Shown: positions 24,991 through 33,638 of the stretch, piece after piece
How positions within the stretch are numbered: position 1 is the first letter of the stretch
Layout of the letters: each line of letters starts with the position of its first letter
NCBI RefSeq assembly: GCF_001302565.1
Contig: NZ_CP012750.1
Location: 3,286,001 to 3,350,000, forward strand
Reading direction: 5' to 3'
From: Glutamicibacter halophytocola
Lineage (GTDB): Bacteria > Actinomycetota > Actinomycetes > Actinomycetales > Micrococcaceae
Length of the DNA: 64,000 bases
Notes under the pieces: model-generated
The model's database searches: none
Told to the model about the DNA's origin: nothing
What the model saw: only the letters and a program-made list of their open reading frames with translations
Made by a program: the position numbers and the translations under genes

Positions 24991-25166
24991 GAAATACGCT
25001 TCCTCAAAGTCCACGTGCCGCCGATGGCACATACTTCAAGTAAAGCCTATTTAGTAAATTTTTCAACCCCTTAATTACCCATGTCCTTCGCTGGCGGAAC
25101 GCAATACGGCAGGACCGCCCATTCGGCCGCCTGACACCAATGGCACGGAAGTTGCCATTCGCCAAA

Positions 25167-25216
25167 GATGCCCAGTTGACTAGGCGTTTTAAGTCGCCAT
25201 GGCAATACTGGGCATC
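25167..25216. repeat. Inverted repeat between glutaminase and the SipW cluster
   Basis: GATGCCCAGT (25167-25176) and ACTGGGCATC (25207-25216) are exact reverse complements. Pairing can continue outward imperfectly (CATTCGCCAA against TTGGGCGATG), giving a long hairpin over about 25158-25230. TTGCCAT recurs around it at 25153, 25247 and, inverted, near 25199. The element lies 110-170 bases past the glutaminase stop and 170 bases before the SipW cluster start, so it may be a terminator or a leader/operator structure. I see no gene in 24991-25327. Confidence 0.5.
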
Positions 25217-25327
25217 ACAGTTGGGCGATGTTCGACAAGTGGTTGAATTTGCCATACATCTGTCCAGATAAGTCTAGCTAGTTGGCAGAACTTCCCGCAT
25301 CGCGAAGGAGTTCGACCATCGGCTGAA

Positions 25328-26356
25328 TTAGCCTCGCCGGTCCGGAGCCGAGGCAAAAAGGTTCAGCCCCATGGCGCGCGAAAGCGCTCCGATGGCAAGC
25401 TGCGCCCGCACCGAGTTCCCGGCCATGTCCAGCGGTGGCGAAAACGCGCCAATGGCGCCCTTGCCCGGGGCCACCGCGACGATGCCACCCGAGACCCCCG
25501 ATTTCGCCGGAATGCCAATCTCGAAGAGCCATTCCCCGGAGCGTTCATACAGGCCATTCGAGGCCACCGTGGCCAAGGTGTCGCGGCAAACGTCCGCGTC
25601 GACTACGCGCTGTCCGGTGACCGGGTTGACTCCTCCATCGGCAAGGGTGGCGCCCATGACCGCCAGATCGTGGGCGGTGATGTTCAGCGAGCACTGCTTG
25701 GTGTAGACATCAACAGCCTCGGACGGATCATTCTCCAGCCGTCCGTAGCTCTTGAGCAGGTGCCCCAAGGCCCTATTGCGCTCATTGGCCAGCGACTCGG
25801 AATGATAGACCTCGTCATCCAGGCTCAACGGGCGGCCGGCAAAGGCCGAGAGCCCCTCGCGAACGTTTTCCCACTTCTTGGCGGCAGTCCGCCCTGGCAT
25901 CATCGACGTCGTGGCAATGGCACCGGCATTAACCATGGGATTCATCGGCAGTCCATTGTTCAGCTCCACGGCCATCACCGAATTGAAGGACATGCCGGTG
26001 TTGTTCACGCCGATGCGCTCGCGCACCAGCTCGCGGCCATGCTCCTGGACCACCAGTGCGTAGACGAACATCTTGGAGATGGATTGGATCGAGAACGGGT
26101 GGGAGCAATCGCCCACGGCATGCACCGAACCGCCCACGTGGGACATGGCAATGCCAAATAGCCCGGGGTCCGCTTGGCCAAGCACGGGGATGTAATGGGC
26201 CAAGAGTCCGTCATCTGCGTCCGCGTAGCGCTCATGCGCTTCCTTCAGCAGGGCATCGATGCGGTCATGCTCCAGCTCGCCGGTGGAAACCTGCTGAACC
26301 ACGTCATCGAAGTCGGTAGGAATAGTTTCATTATTCCCTTCCGAGGGGTAGGTCAT
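25328..26356 (-). CDS. glsA: Glutaminase
   Basis: This enzyme hydrolyses L-glutamine to glutamate and ammonia. The 342-residue sequence is a serine-dependent glutaminase with a beta-lactamase-like fold: catalytic SxxK at Ser92-Lys95 (FSIQSISKMF), then NNTGMSFNS, GLPMNPMVNAGAI, ESLANERNRA, Y-K-QCS in DVYTKQCSLNIT, and SGVSGGI near the C-terminus. ATG 26356 follows CAGGTG; GTG 26362 in frame is possible. It is monocistronic. The structured region downstream separates it from the SipW cluster. Confidence 0.95.
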   Translation of the reverse strand: MTYPSEGNNETIPTDFDDVVQQVSTGELEHDRIDALLKEAHERYADADDGLLAHYIPVLGQADPGLFGIAMSHVGGSVHAVGDCSHPFSIQSISKMFVYALVVQEHGRELVRERIGVNNTGMSFNSVMAVELNNGLPMNPMVNAGAIATTSMMPGRTAAKKWENVREGLSAFAGRPLSLDDEVYHSESLANERNRALGHLLKSYGRLENDPSEAVDVYTKQCSLNITAHDLAVMGATLADGGVNPVTGQRVVDADVCRDTLATVASNGLYERSGEWLFEIGIPAKSGVSGGIVAVAPGKGAIGAFSPPLDMAGNSVRAQLAIGALSRAMGLNLFASAPDRRG

Positions 26357-26587
26357 TTTCACCTGCCTTTCTTAATGGCCTTGTTGATTCGCGCTCTGTG
26401 ACTTGACCTTATCAACAGCGCACGCGGTTGGCACCCGCGAGCCACGCAGCGAGAACACCAGGTGCGGATCCTGCCTTCCATGCCCCGGGGACTGAAGTAA
26501 ATCCCCGCGGCGGACCATATGTGTTTTCACCTACACTGTGCATCAACTAACAGCGCAAAGCGGCCCGGCTGGCTTAGCATTTTGAGC

Positions 26588-27010
26588 ATGGCTAAGGGTA
26601 TTACTTTTCATACGCGCAAGTGGGTTCGCCCAGAAGATCTGAATGCAAACGGGACGCTGTTCGGCGGCAGCCTGTTGCGCTGGATCGATGAAGAAGCTGC
26701 GATCTACTCCATCATCCAGCTGGGCAACAAGCACGTTGTCACCAAGTTCATGTCCGAAATCAACTTCATCGCCTCGGCAAAAGAAGGCGATTTGATCGAA
26801 ATGGGCCTGACTGCCATCGACTTTGGCCGGACTTCAATCTCGCTGCGCGCAGAAGTGCGCAACATCTTCACCCAGGAATCGATTCTCACCATCGAGAAGA
26901 TCGTCTTCGTGAACATCGGCGAGGACGGCACGCCTCAGCCGCACGGCTACGACCACATCACCTACACCCGTGACCGCATTCCGCTGGAAATCACCAAGGC
27001 GCTCGTTTAG
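26588..27010 (+). CDS. Acyl-CoA thioesterase, hotdog fold (YciA-like)
   Basis: A 140-residue single-hotdog thioesterase that hydrolyses acyl-CoA. The pattern RPEDLNANGTLFGGSLLRWIDEEAA carries the conserved Asn/Asp of the YciA/BACH family, followed by VVTKFMSEINFIASAKEGDLIEM. The ATG at 26588 begins the conserved part; the open frame up to 26519 has no ribosome site and no conservation. It is monocistronic and followed by a very strong hairpin. Acyl chain preference is unknown. Confidence 0.9.
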   Translation: MAKGITFHTRKWVRPEDLNANGTLFGGSLLRWIDEEAAIYSIIQLGNKHVVTKFMSEINFIASAKEGDLIEMGLTAIDFGRTSISLRAEVRNIFTQESILTIEKIVFVNIGEDGTPQPHGYDHITYTRDRIPLEITKALV

Positions 27011-27058
27011 GCTTCCTCAACTTTTGCCCTAAGCCCATACTGCATTCAGGGTGCTTTC

Positions 27059-27104
27059 AAGGCCCCGGCCAGCGGCACTGCCACAGTGCCCTGGCCGGGG
27101 CCTT
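27059..27104 (+). terminator. Long terminator-like hairpin after the thioesterase gene
   Basis: AAGGCCCCGGCCAG and CTGGCCGGGGCCTT give a perfect 14-base stem. It continues after one bulged C with GGCACTG/CAGTGCC around a CCA triloop, 21 base pairs in all. No T run follows. It starts 49 bases after the stop codon. Confidence 0.7.
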
Positions 27105-27212
27105 GTCGTATCCTGCCGGAAGTTGGCCTGTGCCCTTGATCTGGCACGAAGCATGGCGCAGAGTAGTACTTGCCATCAAGCAGCACCCGCCGAGACTGAA
27201 GCGAGAATAGCC

Positions 27213-27644
27213 ATGGGCCGAATGATCTTCGTCAACCTTCCAACCGCAGATCTAGCCACAGCCGACAAGTTCTACGAGGCATTGGGTTTCACGAAGAATC
27301 CCGCCTTCTCCGATGAGAATGCCACCTCTTGGATCATCGACGAGAACATCTTCGTCATGAGCCTGCAGCAAGAATTCTTCTCCAGCTTCCTGGTCAACGG
27401 CGACAAGCCGGGCCTTGGCTCCGGCCAGCGCGAAGCACTGAACGCCCTGTCTTCCGAGACCCGCGACGGCGTGGATGAATTTGTCGCCAACGCCCAGGCC
27501 GGCGGCGGAAGCATCTACCGCCCAGCTGATGAGCCATTCCCCGGAATGTACCAGGCAGCCGTCCAGGATCCCGACGGCCACGTCTGGGAAATTTCCTGGA
27601 TGAGCCCAGAAGCCTTGCAGTCCATGGAAGCACCAGAGGGCTAG
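27213..27644 (+). CDS. VOC/glyoxalase superfamily protein
   Basis: A 143-residue protein with two beta-alpha-beta-beta-beta units of the vicinal oxygen chelate fold: FVNLPTADLATADKFYEALGF at the start and VQDPDGHVWEISWM at the end, the latter with the conserved DPDGH-WE signature. This subgroup (PhnB/lactoylglutathione-lyase-like) usually has a degenerate metal site and no known reaction. The ATG at 27213 begins the fold; earlier in-frame codons overlap the hairpin. It ends 14 bases before the convergent SGNH hydrolase gene. Confidence 0.85.
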   Translation: MGRMIFVNLPTADLATADKFYEALGFTKNPAFSDENATSWIIDENIFVMSLQQEFFSSFLVNGDKPGLGSGQREALNALSSETRDGVDEFVANAQAGGGSIYRPADEPFPGMYQAAVQDPDGHVWEISWMSPEALQSMEAPEG

Positions 27645-27658
27645 GCCCGGACCAAACG

Positions 27659-28498
27659 CTAGGACACCTCTGAATTCCGCAAATGCCGCGCATCCGAAAG
27701 TGCGCGGCGTTTGCGGAATTGCTTTTTCATCCCCTTGGCTGGATACATCGGTTCTGGCCACCGCGGCTGAAGCACATCGCCCAGGGTCACTCCGCGCAGC
27801 CGGCGCCCGAACATCGGCAGCACCCATTGCCGCAGCCATTCCACATCGCGCTGGGTGGCCTGCCAGAATCCCACCCGCTCGGCAGCACCGAGCGGATCAA
27901 ACTCCAAGTGGTGCTCTGAACCGAGAATCTCAAGGATCCGGATGGCCATATAGCGGTGGCCAGCACGGTTCATATGCAATTTATCCGTATCCCACATGCG
28001 CTTATCGCGGTAGGCATGCCACTGCCAATAATCCACGAGCACCACATTCTCCGGATGCATCAGCGCCAATTCGCGCACGCACTCGTTAAAACGCCAGTTC
28101 CGCCTCTTGAACGGAGCCAAAACCGGATGCACCGGGATGTCGAAGCCGGTGAACAGCAAGACCTTGGCTCCGGTCGAAACGAGGTCGGCCACGGCCTGGG
28201 AGTATCGCTCAAGGAAAATTTTCATATCCTTGCGGAACTCCAAGATGTCGTTCCCGCCGGCATAGAAGGTAATCACTTCCGGTTTCAGTGCCAGCGCCAC
28301 CGGAATCTGCTCCTCGATAATCTGTTCCAGGCGGCGGCTGCGGATCCCCAGGTTCACGTATTGCCACTGCGGGTCCGCCTTGGACAATTGCTTGGCCACC
28401 CGGTCGGCCCAGCCGCGCACGCCGTTGGGCAGCCGGGGCTCCCAGTCCCCCACGCCTTCGGTGAAGGAATCTCCCAGCGCCATGAATAGCCGTCCCAT
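27659..28498 (-). CDS. SGNH/GDSL hydrolase
   Basis: A 279-residue esterase-type hydrolase. Block I is MALGDSFTEGVGD (nucleophile Ser), the oxyanion Gly lies in NLGIRSRR, block III is YAGGNDIL, and block V is DKLHMNRAGHRYMA with the catalytic Asp-x-x-His. The C-terminal ~60 residues are basic, and the last ~20 are encoded by the terminator hairpin of the opposite gene. ATG 28498 is used; ATG 28519 would add seven residues. Neither start has a clear ribosome site. It is transcribed in the same direction as, and 108 bases after, the IPMDH-like gene. Substrate unknown. Confidence 0.87.
   Translation of the reverse strand: MGRLFMALGDSFTEGVGDWEPRLPNGVRGWADRVAKQLSKADPQWQYVNLGIRSRRLEQIIEEQIPVALALKPEVITFYAGGNDILEFRKDMKIFLERYSQAVADLVSTGAKVLLFTGFDIPVHPVLAPFKRRNWRFNECVRELALMHPENVVLVDYWQWHAYRDKRMWDTDKLHMNRAGHRYMAIRILEILGSEHHLEFDPLGAAERVGFWQATQRDVEWLRQWVLPMFGRRLRGVTLGDVLQPRWPEPMYPAKGMKKQFRKRRALSDARHLRNSEVS
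27673..27720 (+). terminator. Intrinsic terminator of the VOC gene, inside the opposing gene
   Basis: A 20-base stem, AATTCCGCAAATGCCGCGCA with its complement (one G-T type mismatch), has an 8-base loop. It is followed on the plus strand by GCTTTTTC, so it has a proper T run. It begins 29 bases after the VOC stop and lies entirely within the last codons of the convergent SGNH hydrolase gene. Confidence 0.8.
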
Positions 28499-28606
28499 GA
28501 TAGCGACGCTATCGGCCATAGCTGACGAACCGATGGATGGATGGCAAACGCATGGCCACCTGGAGGTGGACGTTCGGCCAACCCGGGCTTCGCAAGGGCT
28601 TGGGCT

Positions 28607-29719
28607 TCAGCGGCTTTCCGCCAGGCTGTCCATCACCGACAGCCCCTCGACTTTGCTGAAGTCGGTTCGGATCTGCGAGGAAACCACTGCAGCTATTTCC
28701 GTCGTGCTCATGCCCATGCCCGGGCCGGCGAGCGCCGGAAGGTCTTTCAGCACGTTAACGGCGGCCGCTTCAATTGCCTGCGCCGCTGCCTTTTCGCCCA
28801 GGTGGGCCAGCATCATCGCGGCGGAGAGAATCGCTCCTACCGGATTCGCCCAACCTTTTCCGGCGATGTCCGGGGCTGAACCGTGGATCGCTTCAAACAT
28901 GCTCGGTGCCGAGCCATCAAGATTCAGATTCCCGCTGGCCGCAACCCCTAGTCCGCCCTGGATGACCGCGCCGAGATCCGTGATGATGTCGCCAAACAGG
29001 TTGTCGGTAACCACGACGTCGAACTTTTCCGGGGCTACCGGCAGATGGAAGCACATCGCATCCACGTGGACGTAATCCACGTTGACTTCCGGATATCGTG
29101 TGGCCACGGAATTCACGACGTCTTGCCACAGCTTGCCGGCTTCAATGAGGATGTTCTTCTTGTGGCACAGGGTCAGCTTCTTGCGGCGGTTCATGGCCAG
29201 CTTGAACGAGTATTCGACAACCCGCTCGATCCCCTGCCGGGTATTCACGGATTCCTGGATGGCAACAGTATTAGGCGTATTGGCATGGATGGTGGAGCCT
29301 TGCCCCACATAGGCGCCTTCGGTGTTTTCCCGCACGATGACCAAGTCGCAGCGTTCAGGGGTGAGCCCGGCGATGGGAGTCGCAACGCCGGGATAAAGCT
29401 TGACCGGCCGCAGATTCACTGCCTGCTCGAAGGCCTGGCGCATCGCAAGGATGAAACCGCGTTCCAGTATTCCTGGTTCTACCGAGGGATCGCCCATGGC
29501 ACCAAAAAGCACCGCATCATGGGTCCGCAGCTGCTGCGCCAGATCGTGATTCCACAGTTCGCCGGTGGCTAGATAATGCTTCGCACCTGCCTTGTAGTGG
29601 TGGTACTTGATGGAGAGGCTAAAAATATCCTCGGTCGCCGCCAGTACTTCCAGGGCGCCGTCCATGACATCGGGACCGATGCCGTCTCCGGGGATTACTG
29701 CGATGGAATAGCTGTTCAC
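28607..29719 (-). CDS. Isopropylmalate/isocitrate dehydrogenase family enzyme
   Basis: A 370-residue NAD(P)-dependent beta-hydroxyacid oxidative decarboxylase. Family marks are VIPGDGIGPDV, LRPVKLYPG, ENTEGAYVGQG, the catalytic Lys/Asp segments (CHKKN, VDYVHVDAM, VVTDNLFGDIITD) and EAIHGSAPDIAGK. 3-Isopropylmalate dehydrogenase is one possibility, but no other leucine gene is near, and the gene is cotranscribed with a GntR regulator beside aldehyde dehydrogenase, SDR and amidase genes. A catabolic role on tartrate, homoisocitrate or another 2,3-substituted malate is therefore equally likely. Its start overlaps the GntR stop as ATGA. Confidence 0.85.
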   Translation of the reverse strand: MNSYSIAVIPGDGIGPDVMDGALEVLAATEDIFSLSIKYHHYKAGAKHYLATGELWNHDLAQQLRTHDAVLFGAMGDPSVEPGILERGFILAMRQAFEQAVNLRPVKLYPGVATPIAGLTPERCDLVIVRENTEGAYVGQGSTIHANTPNTVAIQESVNTRQGIERVVEYSFKLAMNRRKKLTLCHKKNILIEAGKLWQDVVNSVATRYPEVNVDYVHVDAMCFHLPVAPEKFDVVVTDNLFGDIITDLGAVIQGGLGVAASGNLNLDGSAPSMFEAIHGSAPDIAGKGWANPVGAILSAAMMLAHLGEKAAAQAIEAAAVNVLKDLPALAGPGMGMSTTEIAAVVSSQIRTDFSKVEGLSVMDSLAESR

Positions 29720-30411
29720 GACGCGGTCCTTTCATTGCCATCGATCAAGTTGAGCAGTTCGTCAAAATACTTCTGCAGCTCCTGCTGCGCCTGTGGAACA
29801 GAGCCACGGATGATCGCTGCCATCGACGTCTCGATATGGCGATCCAAGGATGCAGCGGCTTCTTCGTACCAGGCACAAGCAGGCAGAAATACTTCTTCGC
29901 TCATGCGCACAAGCGGCACAGACCTGCGAAGCTGGTTATTCCTGCTGCACTCAAGAAGACCGGTGTGGAATCCTGAACGGCTTCGAGGCGTCCATGGGCC
30001 GGGATTGCCAGCCGCGAGTTGTTCCAGTTGTGCTGCTGTGCCGTGTTGCACGAGTTCGCAGGCGCCGGTTTCCATGATCCGCCGGTAGGCCAGGACTTCC
30101 TTGAGCAGGTGGCTTGCCATCCGGGTTACCGAGGCCCGGCCAAGGTCATCAATCTGAATCATGCCGTCGTTTTCAAGCAGGTTCAGCGCATCGCGCAGCG
30201 GGGTCCGGCTGACGCCGAGCTGTTCCGATAGCCACGCCTGTGGCAGCTGCTCGCCAGGTTGGTAGCGCCCTGAAAGTATGCGTTCGCTGATGAGTCCGGC
30301 TGTTTCACGCGCCAGGGATACGTTACTGCGCCACGTGGTTGACATGTTCACCGCCCGGATCCGGAACCACCGATTCTCCGGTTCGGTATCCAGAGACTCT
30401 TCATTGACCAT
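29716..30411 (-). CDS. GntR-family (FCD-type) regulator
   Basis: A regulator of 231 residues with a winged helix-turn-helix (ISERILSGRYQPGEQLPQAWLSEQLGVSRTPLRDALNLLENDGMI) and an all-helical FCD-type effector domain. ATG 30411 is chosen because GGGGA lies six bases upstream; ATG 30345 would start close to the HTH, and ATG 30450 is also in frame. It overlaps the dehydrogenase gene by four bases and diverges from the aldehyde dehydrogenase gene, with a perfect 17-base palindrome between them. It probably represses both directions and responds to an acidic metabolite (inferred). Confidence 0.87.
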   Translation of the reverse strand: MVNEESLDTEPENRWFRIRAVNMSTTWRSNVSLARETAGLISERILSGRYQPGEQLPQAWLSEQLGVSRTPLRDALNLLENDGMIQIDDLGRASVTRMASHLLKEVLAYRRIMETGACELVQHGTAAQLEQLAAGNPGPWTPRSRSGFHTGLLECSRNNQLRRSVPLVRMSEEVFLPACAWYEEAAASLDRHIETSMAAIIRGSVPQAQQELQKYFDELLNLIDGNERTAS

Positions 30412-30528
30412 TACTGTTCCCCGAGCATTTTTGCTTGTCAATGGTTTCATCGATTTTTGCTCAGTTATGGGGTCACTTTTAATAAATCCATTGACTGCGA
30501 GCTAGATCACTGATTAGCTTTGAACACC

Positions 30529-30545
30529 TACTGGTCTGACCAGTA
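30529..30545. promoter_or_regulatory. GntR/FCD operator upstream of the aldehyde dehydrogenase
   Basis: TACTGGTC and GACCAGTA flank a central T, a perfect 17-base palindrome that contains TGGTCTGACCA. This fits the FadR-subfamily consensus TNGTNNNACNA. It is 33 bases before the dehydrogenase start codon. A sister site is at 40265-40277. Confidence 0.8.
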
Positions 30546-30577
30546 AAACTTCCACTAGCGACCGCTCGAAAGTAGGA

Positions 30578-32029
30578 ATGGTGTCGACTTACCTGAATGC
30601 CTATCCAGAAGGATTGCCGATCGGCGGCCATTGGGTTCCGTGCGAGGACAGCGCCGATATCGTCTTCCCTTTCGATTCTTCGCTGATTGCTTCCGCACCG
30701 GTGGGAACCGTGGATCACGCAGCCCAGGCCCTGGACGCCGCCGAGAAGGTAGCCGACGAGGTCGAAGGGCTGAGCACCGGTACCCGTCGGTCAATCCTTT
30801 GCTCTGTTCATGACCGGCTGGCAGAACATCGCGAAGAACTGGAGCAGCTTCTGGTTCTCGAAACCGGGAAGCCGCTGGTTGACTGCAGGGTGGAAGTGGC
30901 CCGCACGCTGACCACCTGGTCCTCGGCCGCCGAAGAAGTCGCCCATATCCATGGCGAAACCGTTCCATTGGACTTGCAGCCATCGGGCGAAGGCATGATG
31001 GGCTTCTGGGTGCGCAAGCCCGCCGGCATCGTCGTCGGCATTGCCGGCTTCAACTACCCGCTCTTGCTGGCAAGCCACAAGCTGGCCCCGGCAATTGCCG
31101 CTGGCTGCCCCATTATCCTCAAGCCGGCCCCCAACACTCCCCTCGCAACCTTGTGGGCAGTGCACATCATCCGCGAGGCATTGGCCGAGCATTCGGTGAA
31201 CCCCGGAGCCGTTCAACTGGTCACCGGTGGCATCGACGTTGGCGAACGCCTCGTGGGCGACCCGCGTTCCGCGGTGGTTTCCTTTACCGGTTCCGCGGCT
31301 GTAGGACATCAAATTGCCAAGAACGCCGCCCCGCGGAAAACCGTGCTCGAGCTCGGCTCCAACACCGGCTTTATTGTCGCCGCAGACGCCAGCATTCCCC
31401 AGGCGGTGGACGCCGTTCTGCGCGGCGGCTTCTACGCCAACGGGCAGGCCTGCATTTCAATCCAGCGGGTGCTGCTGGACAAGGAAATCGCCCAGGAGTT
31501 TCAGGCACAGCTTCTGGAGCGCCTCGGCGAAGTCGCCGTTGGCGATCCCCGCTCCGCGCAAACGCGGGTAGCGCCCGTGATCAATGAGGCATCAACACAG
31601 CGAATCCTGGGCTGGATCAACGACGCCGCGGCCCATGGCGCCCAGGTGCTGGCTGGCGGCGAGCTGGAGGGCAGGGCCCTGAAGCCAACCGTGGTCCGCG
31701 ATGTCCCCCGGGATCTGCAGCTATGGAATGAAGAAATCTTCGGGCCCGTTATCTGCCTGGAAACAGTCCCCGATCTCGACACGGCTTTCGAGATCCTCAA
31801 TGACTCCAGGTACGGGCTGCAGGCGGCCATCTACAGCAGCTCGCTCAAGACCGCATTCCGCGCCATCGACACCCTCAAGGTCGGCGGCGTGGTCGTGAAC
31901 GAAATCCCGGGATTCCGTTCGGACATCATGCCCTACGGCGGGGTCAAGGACTCGGGCATTGGCCGGGAAGGCCCGCGCTTCGCCATAGAAGAGTTCACCG
32001 TAACCCGCATGGCGCTGATCCGGCCATAG
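30578..32029 (+). CDS. Aldehyde dehydrogenase family protein
   Basis: A 483-residue NAD(P)-dependent aldehyde dehydrogenase. The active-site residues are present: Asn159 in GFNYP, Glu258 in VLELGSNT, Cys292 in GGFYANGQACISIQRV, and Glu in EEIFGPV. It is similar in length and motifs to succinate-semialdehyde, glycolaldehyde and related small-aldehyde dehydrogenases; the exact substrate is not readable. It leads a three-gene operon with an SDR oxidoreductase (26-base gap) and a GntR regulator (24-base gap). The operator at 30529-30545 should control it. Confidence 0.92.
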   Translation: MVSTYLNAYPEGLPIGGHWVPCEDSADIVFPFDSSLIASAPVGTVDHAAQALDAAEKVADEVEGLSTGTRRSILCSVHDRLAEHREELEQLLVLETGKPLVDCRVEVARTLTTWSSAAEEVAHIHGETVPLDLQPSGEGMMGFWVRKPAGIVVGIAGFNYPLLLASHKLAPAIAAGCPIILKPAPNTPLATLWAVHIIREALAEHSVNPGAVQLVTGGIDVGERLVGDPRSAVVSFTGSAAVGHQIAKNAAPRKTVLELGSNTGFIVAADASIPQAVDAVLRGGFYANGQACISIQRVLLDKEIAQEFQAQLLERLGEVAVGDPRSAQTRVAPVINEASTQRILGWINDAAAHGAQVLAGGELEGRALKPTVVRDVPRDLQLWNEEIFGPVICLETVPDLDTAFEILNDSRYGLQAAIYSSSLKTAFRAIDTLKVGGVVVNEIPGFRSDIMPYGGVKDSGIGREGPRFAIEEFTVTRMALIRP

Positions 32030-32055
32030 CAGCCCACAGAGAAAGAAGCCCACTA

Positions 32056-32826
32056 GTGGACTACACGCAATTATTTCAGTTCGCCTCACGCCGCGTGCTG
32101 GTCATCGGAGCCGGCAGCGGCATCGGGCGCGAAGCGGCCCTCGCCCTGCATGCGCACAATGCCCAGGTCATTTGCGCCGATCTGAACGAAGCGGCCGCCC
32201 GGGAAACGGCAGCCCTGCTCGGCGGCCATGCGACGGCCATCGGGCTCGACGTGCTCGACCACGACGCGGTCCGGGCCGCCGCCGAAACCTACCAGGACAT
32301 CTCGGCCCTGGTCTTCACCGCTGCCATGAACGTGCGCAAGCGCATCGTCGATTACACGATGGAAGAATTCGACAAGGTCGTCAACCTCAACTTGCGCGCC
32401 TCATTCTCGCTGATCCAGGCCTTCGCACCGCGCCTGGCAGCCAACGGCGGCGGATCCATTATCGGCGTGGCCTCGATTCGCGCTTCCGTGGTGGAGCCGG
32501 GACAAAGCGTCTACGCGGCAACCAAGGCCGCGCTGGTGCAGCTGGTTCGCACCGCCGCGGCAGAGTTCGGCGAGCAGGCAGTGCGGGTCAATGTCATCGC
32601 CCCGGGAGTTGTCGAAACCCCGCTGACCGCGCAGATCAAGGCCAATGAGCAGTGGTACAACGCCTACGCCACCAAGAGCGCCCTGGGGCGCTGGGCGAAA
32701 CCCGAGGAAATGGCCGGAGCCATCGTGTATTTGGCTTCCGACGCGTCGAGCTTCGTCACCGGATCGGTGTTGAGCGTTGACGGCGGATGGACCGCCATCG
32801 ACGGCCGTTTCACACCGCCAAATTGA
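32056..32826 (+). CDS. Short-chain dehydrogenase/reductase
   Basis: A 256-residue SDR enzyme. It has the cofactor motif GAGSGIGREA, an acidic residue after the second strand (CADLNEA) pointing to NAD(H), the structural NLNLRASFS stretch, and the catalytic Tyr-Lys pair in VYAATKAAL; the usual catalytic Ser lies in VASIRAS. The C-terminus has SVLSVDGGWT. GTG 32056 is the start. An alcohol or ketone is oxidised or reduced in the same pathway as the upstream aldehyde dehydrogenase (inferred from the operon). Confidence 0.9.
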   Translation: MDYTQLFQFASRRVLVIGAGSGIGREAALALHAHNAQVICADLNEAAARETAALLGGHATAIGLDVLDHDAVRAAAETYQDISALVFTAAMNVRKRIVDYTMEEFDKVVNLNLRASFSLIQAFAPRLAANGGGSIIGVASIRASVVEPGQSVYAATKAALVQLVRTAAAEFGEQAVRVNVIAPGVVETPLTAQIKANEQWYNAYATKSALGRWAKPEEMAGAIVYLASDASSFVTGSVLSVDGGWTAIDGRFTPPN

Positions 32827-32850
32827 TCCGAGTCGAGGAAGATACCGCCC

Positions 32851-33624
32851 ATGGCGCAGCCACTGCAGCCCGCAGAACCACCGAAGGCGCGAGCCTTCGA
32901 AGCCATTGTCGATCACATTGAACGCCAGGTGCTTTCCGGCGAGCTCAATCCCGGAGAGCACCTTCCCGGCGAACGCGAACTGGTCACCGCCTTCCAGGTC
33001 AGCCGCTCCTCGGTGCGCGAAGCCATGCGCGTGCTGGAAAGCAACGGCATGATCGCTTCACGTCCTGGCGACCCCCGCGGGGCGGTGATCCTGGCACCGA
33101 CCTCGGGCCCCTTGCAGAAAGTGATCTCCCGGCTGGCCCAGGCCTCGGCATCCAGCCTCGCGGACCTGCTGATTTACCGCATGACCCTGGAATCATCGGC
33201 TAATTCCCTGGCCGCCACCCGGCGTACCGAAGCCGATCTGCTGCAGCTGGAAAAGGCCATGGCGCGGATGCGCGCGGCCCGGGCACAGGGACAAGAGGCC
33301 TTCAGCAAGGCCGACTTGGATTTCCATGATGTTGTGGCCAATGCCAGCGGCCATGCGCTGTTGCGCATTTCCGCTGAGGCGGTGCGCGACTCCATCGAGC
33401 AGCTCATCGCCGCAAGCATCGAGCAGAGCCCCGATGACCATGCGCTGATGCAACGCACCATCGACCACCACGACCAGGTATTCCAGGCCATACGCGACCA
33501 GGACGCCCACCTCGCCGAGCACCTGGCGCGAAGCAGCCTTTTCGAGTACTACGGGCACCTGCTGGCCAAGGACGAGCAGATCGCCTTGTCCGCTCTGGCC
33601 TCGTTCGGCAGCAACACCCGGTAG
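32851..33624 (+). CDS. GntR-family regulator, FCD domain
   Basis: A 257-residue regulator. The winged helix is at about residues 15-75 (FEAIVDHIERQVLSGELNPGEHLPGERELVTAFQVSRSSVREAMRVLESNGMIASRPG), followed by an FCD domain with metal-ligand type residues (DLDFHDVVANASGHALL, TIDHHDQVFQAIRDQD). GAGGAAG precedes the ATG. It is last in the aldehyde dehydrogenase operon. It is one of three related regulators in this island and could sense a pathway intermediate. It converges on the amidase gene with a 14-base gap. Confidence 0.9.
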   Translation: MAQPLQPAEPPKARAFEAIVDHIERQVLSGELNPGEHLPGERELVTAFQVSRSSVREAMRVLESNGMIASRPGDPRGAVILAPTSGPLQKVISRLAQASASSLADLLIYRMTLESSANSLAATRRTEADLLQLEKAMARMRAARAQGQEAFSKADLDFHDVVANASGHALLRISAEAVRDSIEQLIAASIEQSPDDHALMQRTIDHHDQVFQAIRDQDAHLAEHLARSSLFEYYGHLLAKDEQIALSALASFGSNTR

Positions 33625-33638
33625 CCGCTCCTCCCGCC

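Noticed and set aside
28499..28513. GATAGCG-A-CGCTATC palindrome at the SGNH hydrolase start
   Set aside because: A 15-base palindrome that overlaps the possible start codons, but no regulator or second copy is visible, so I do not call it an operator.
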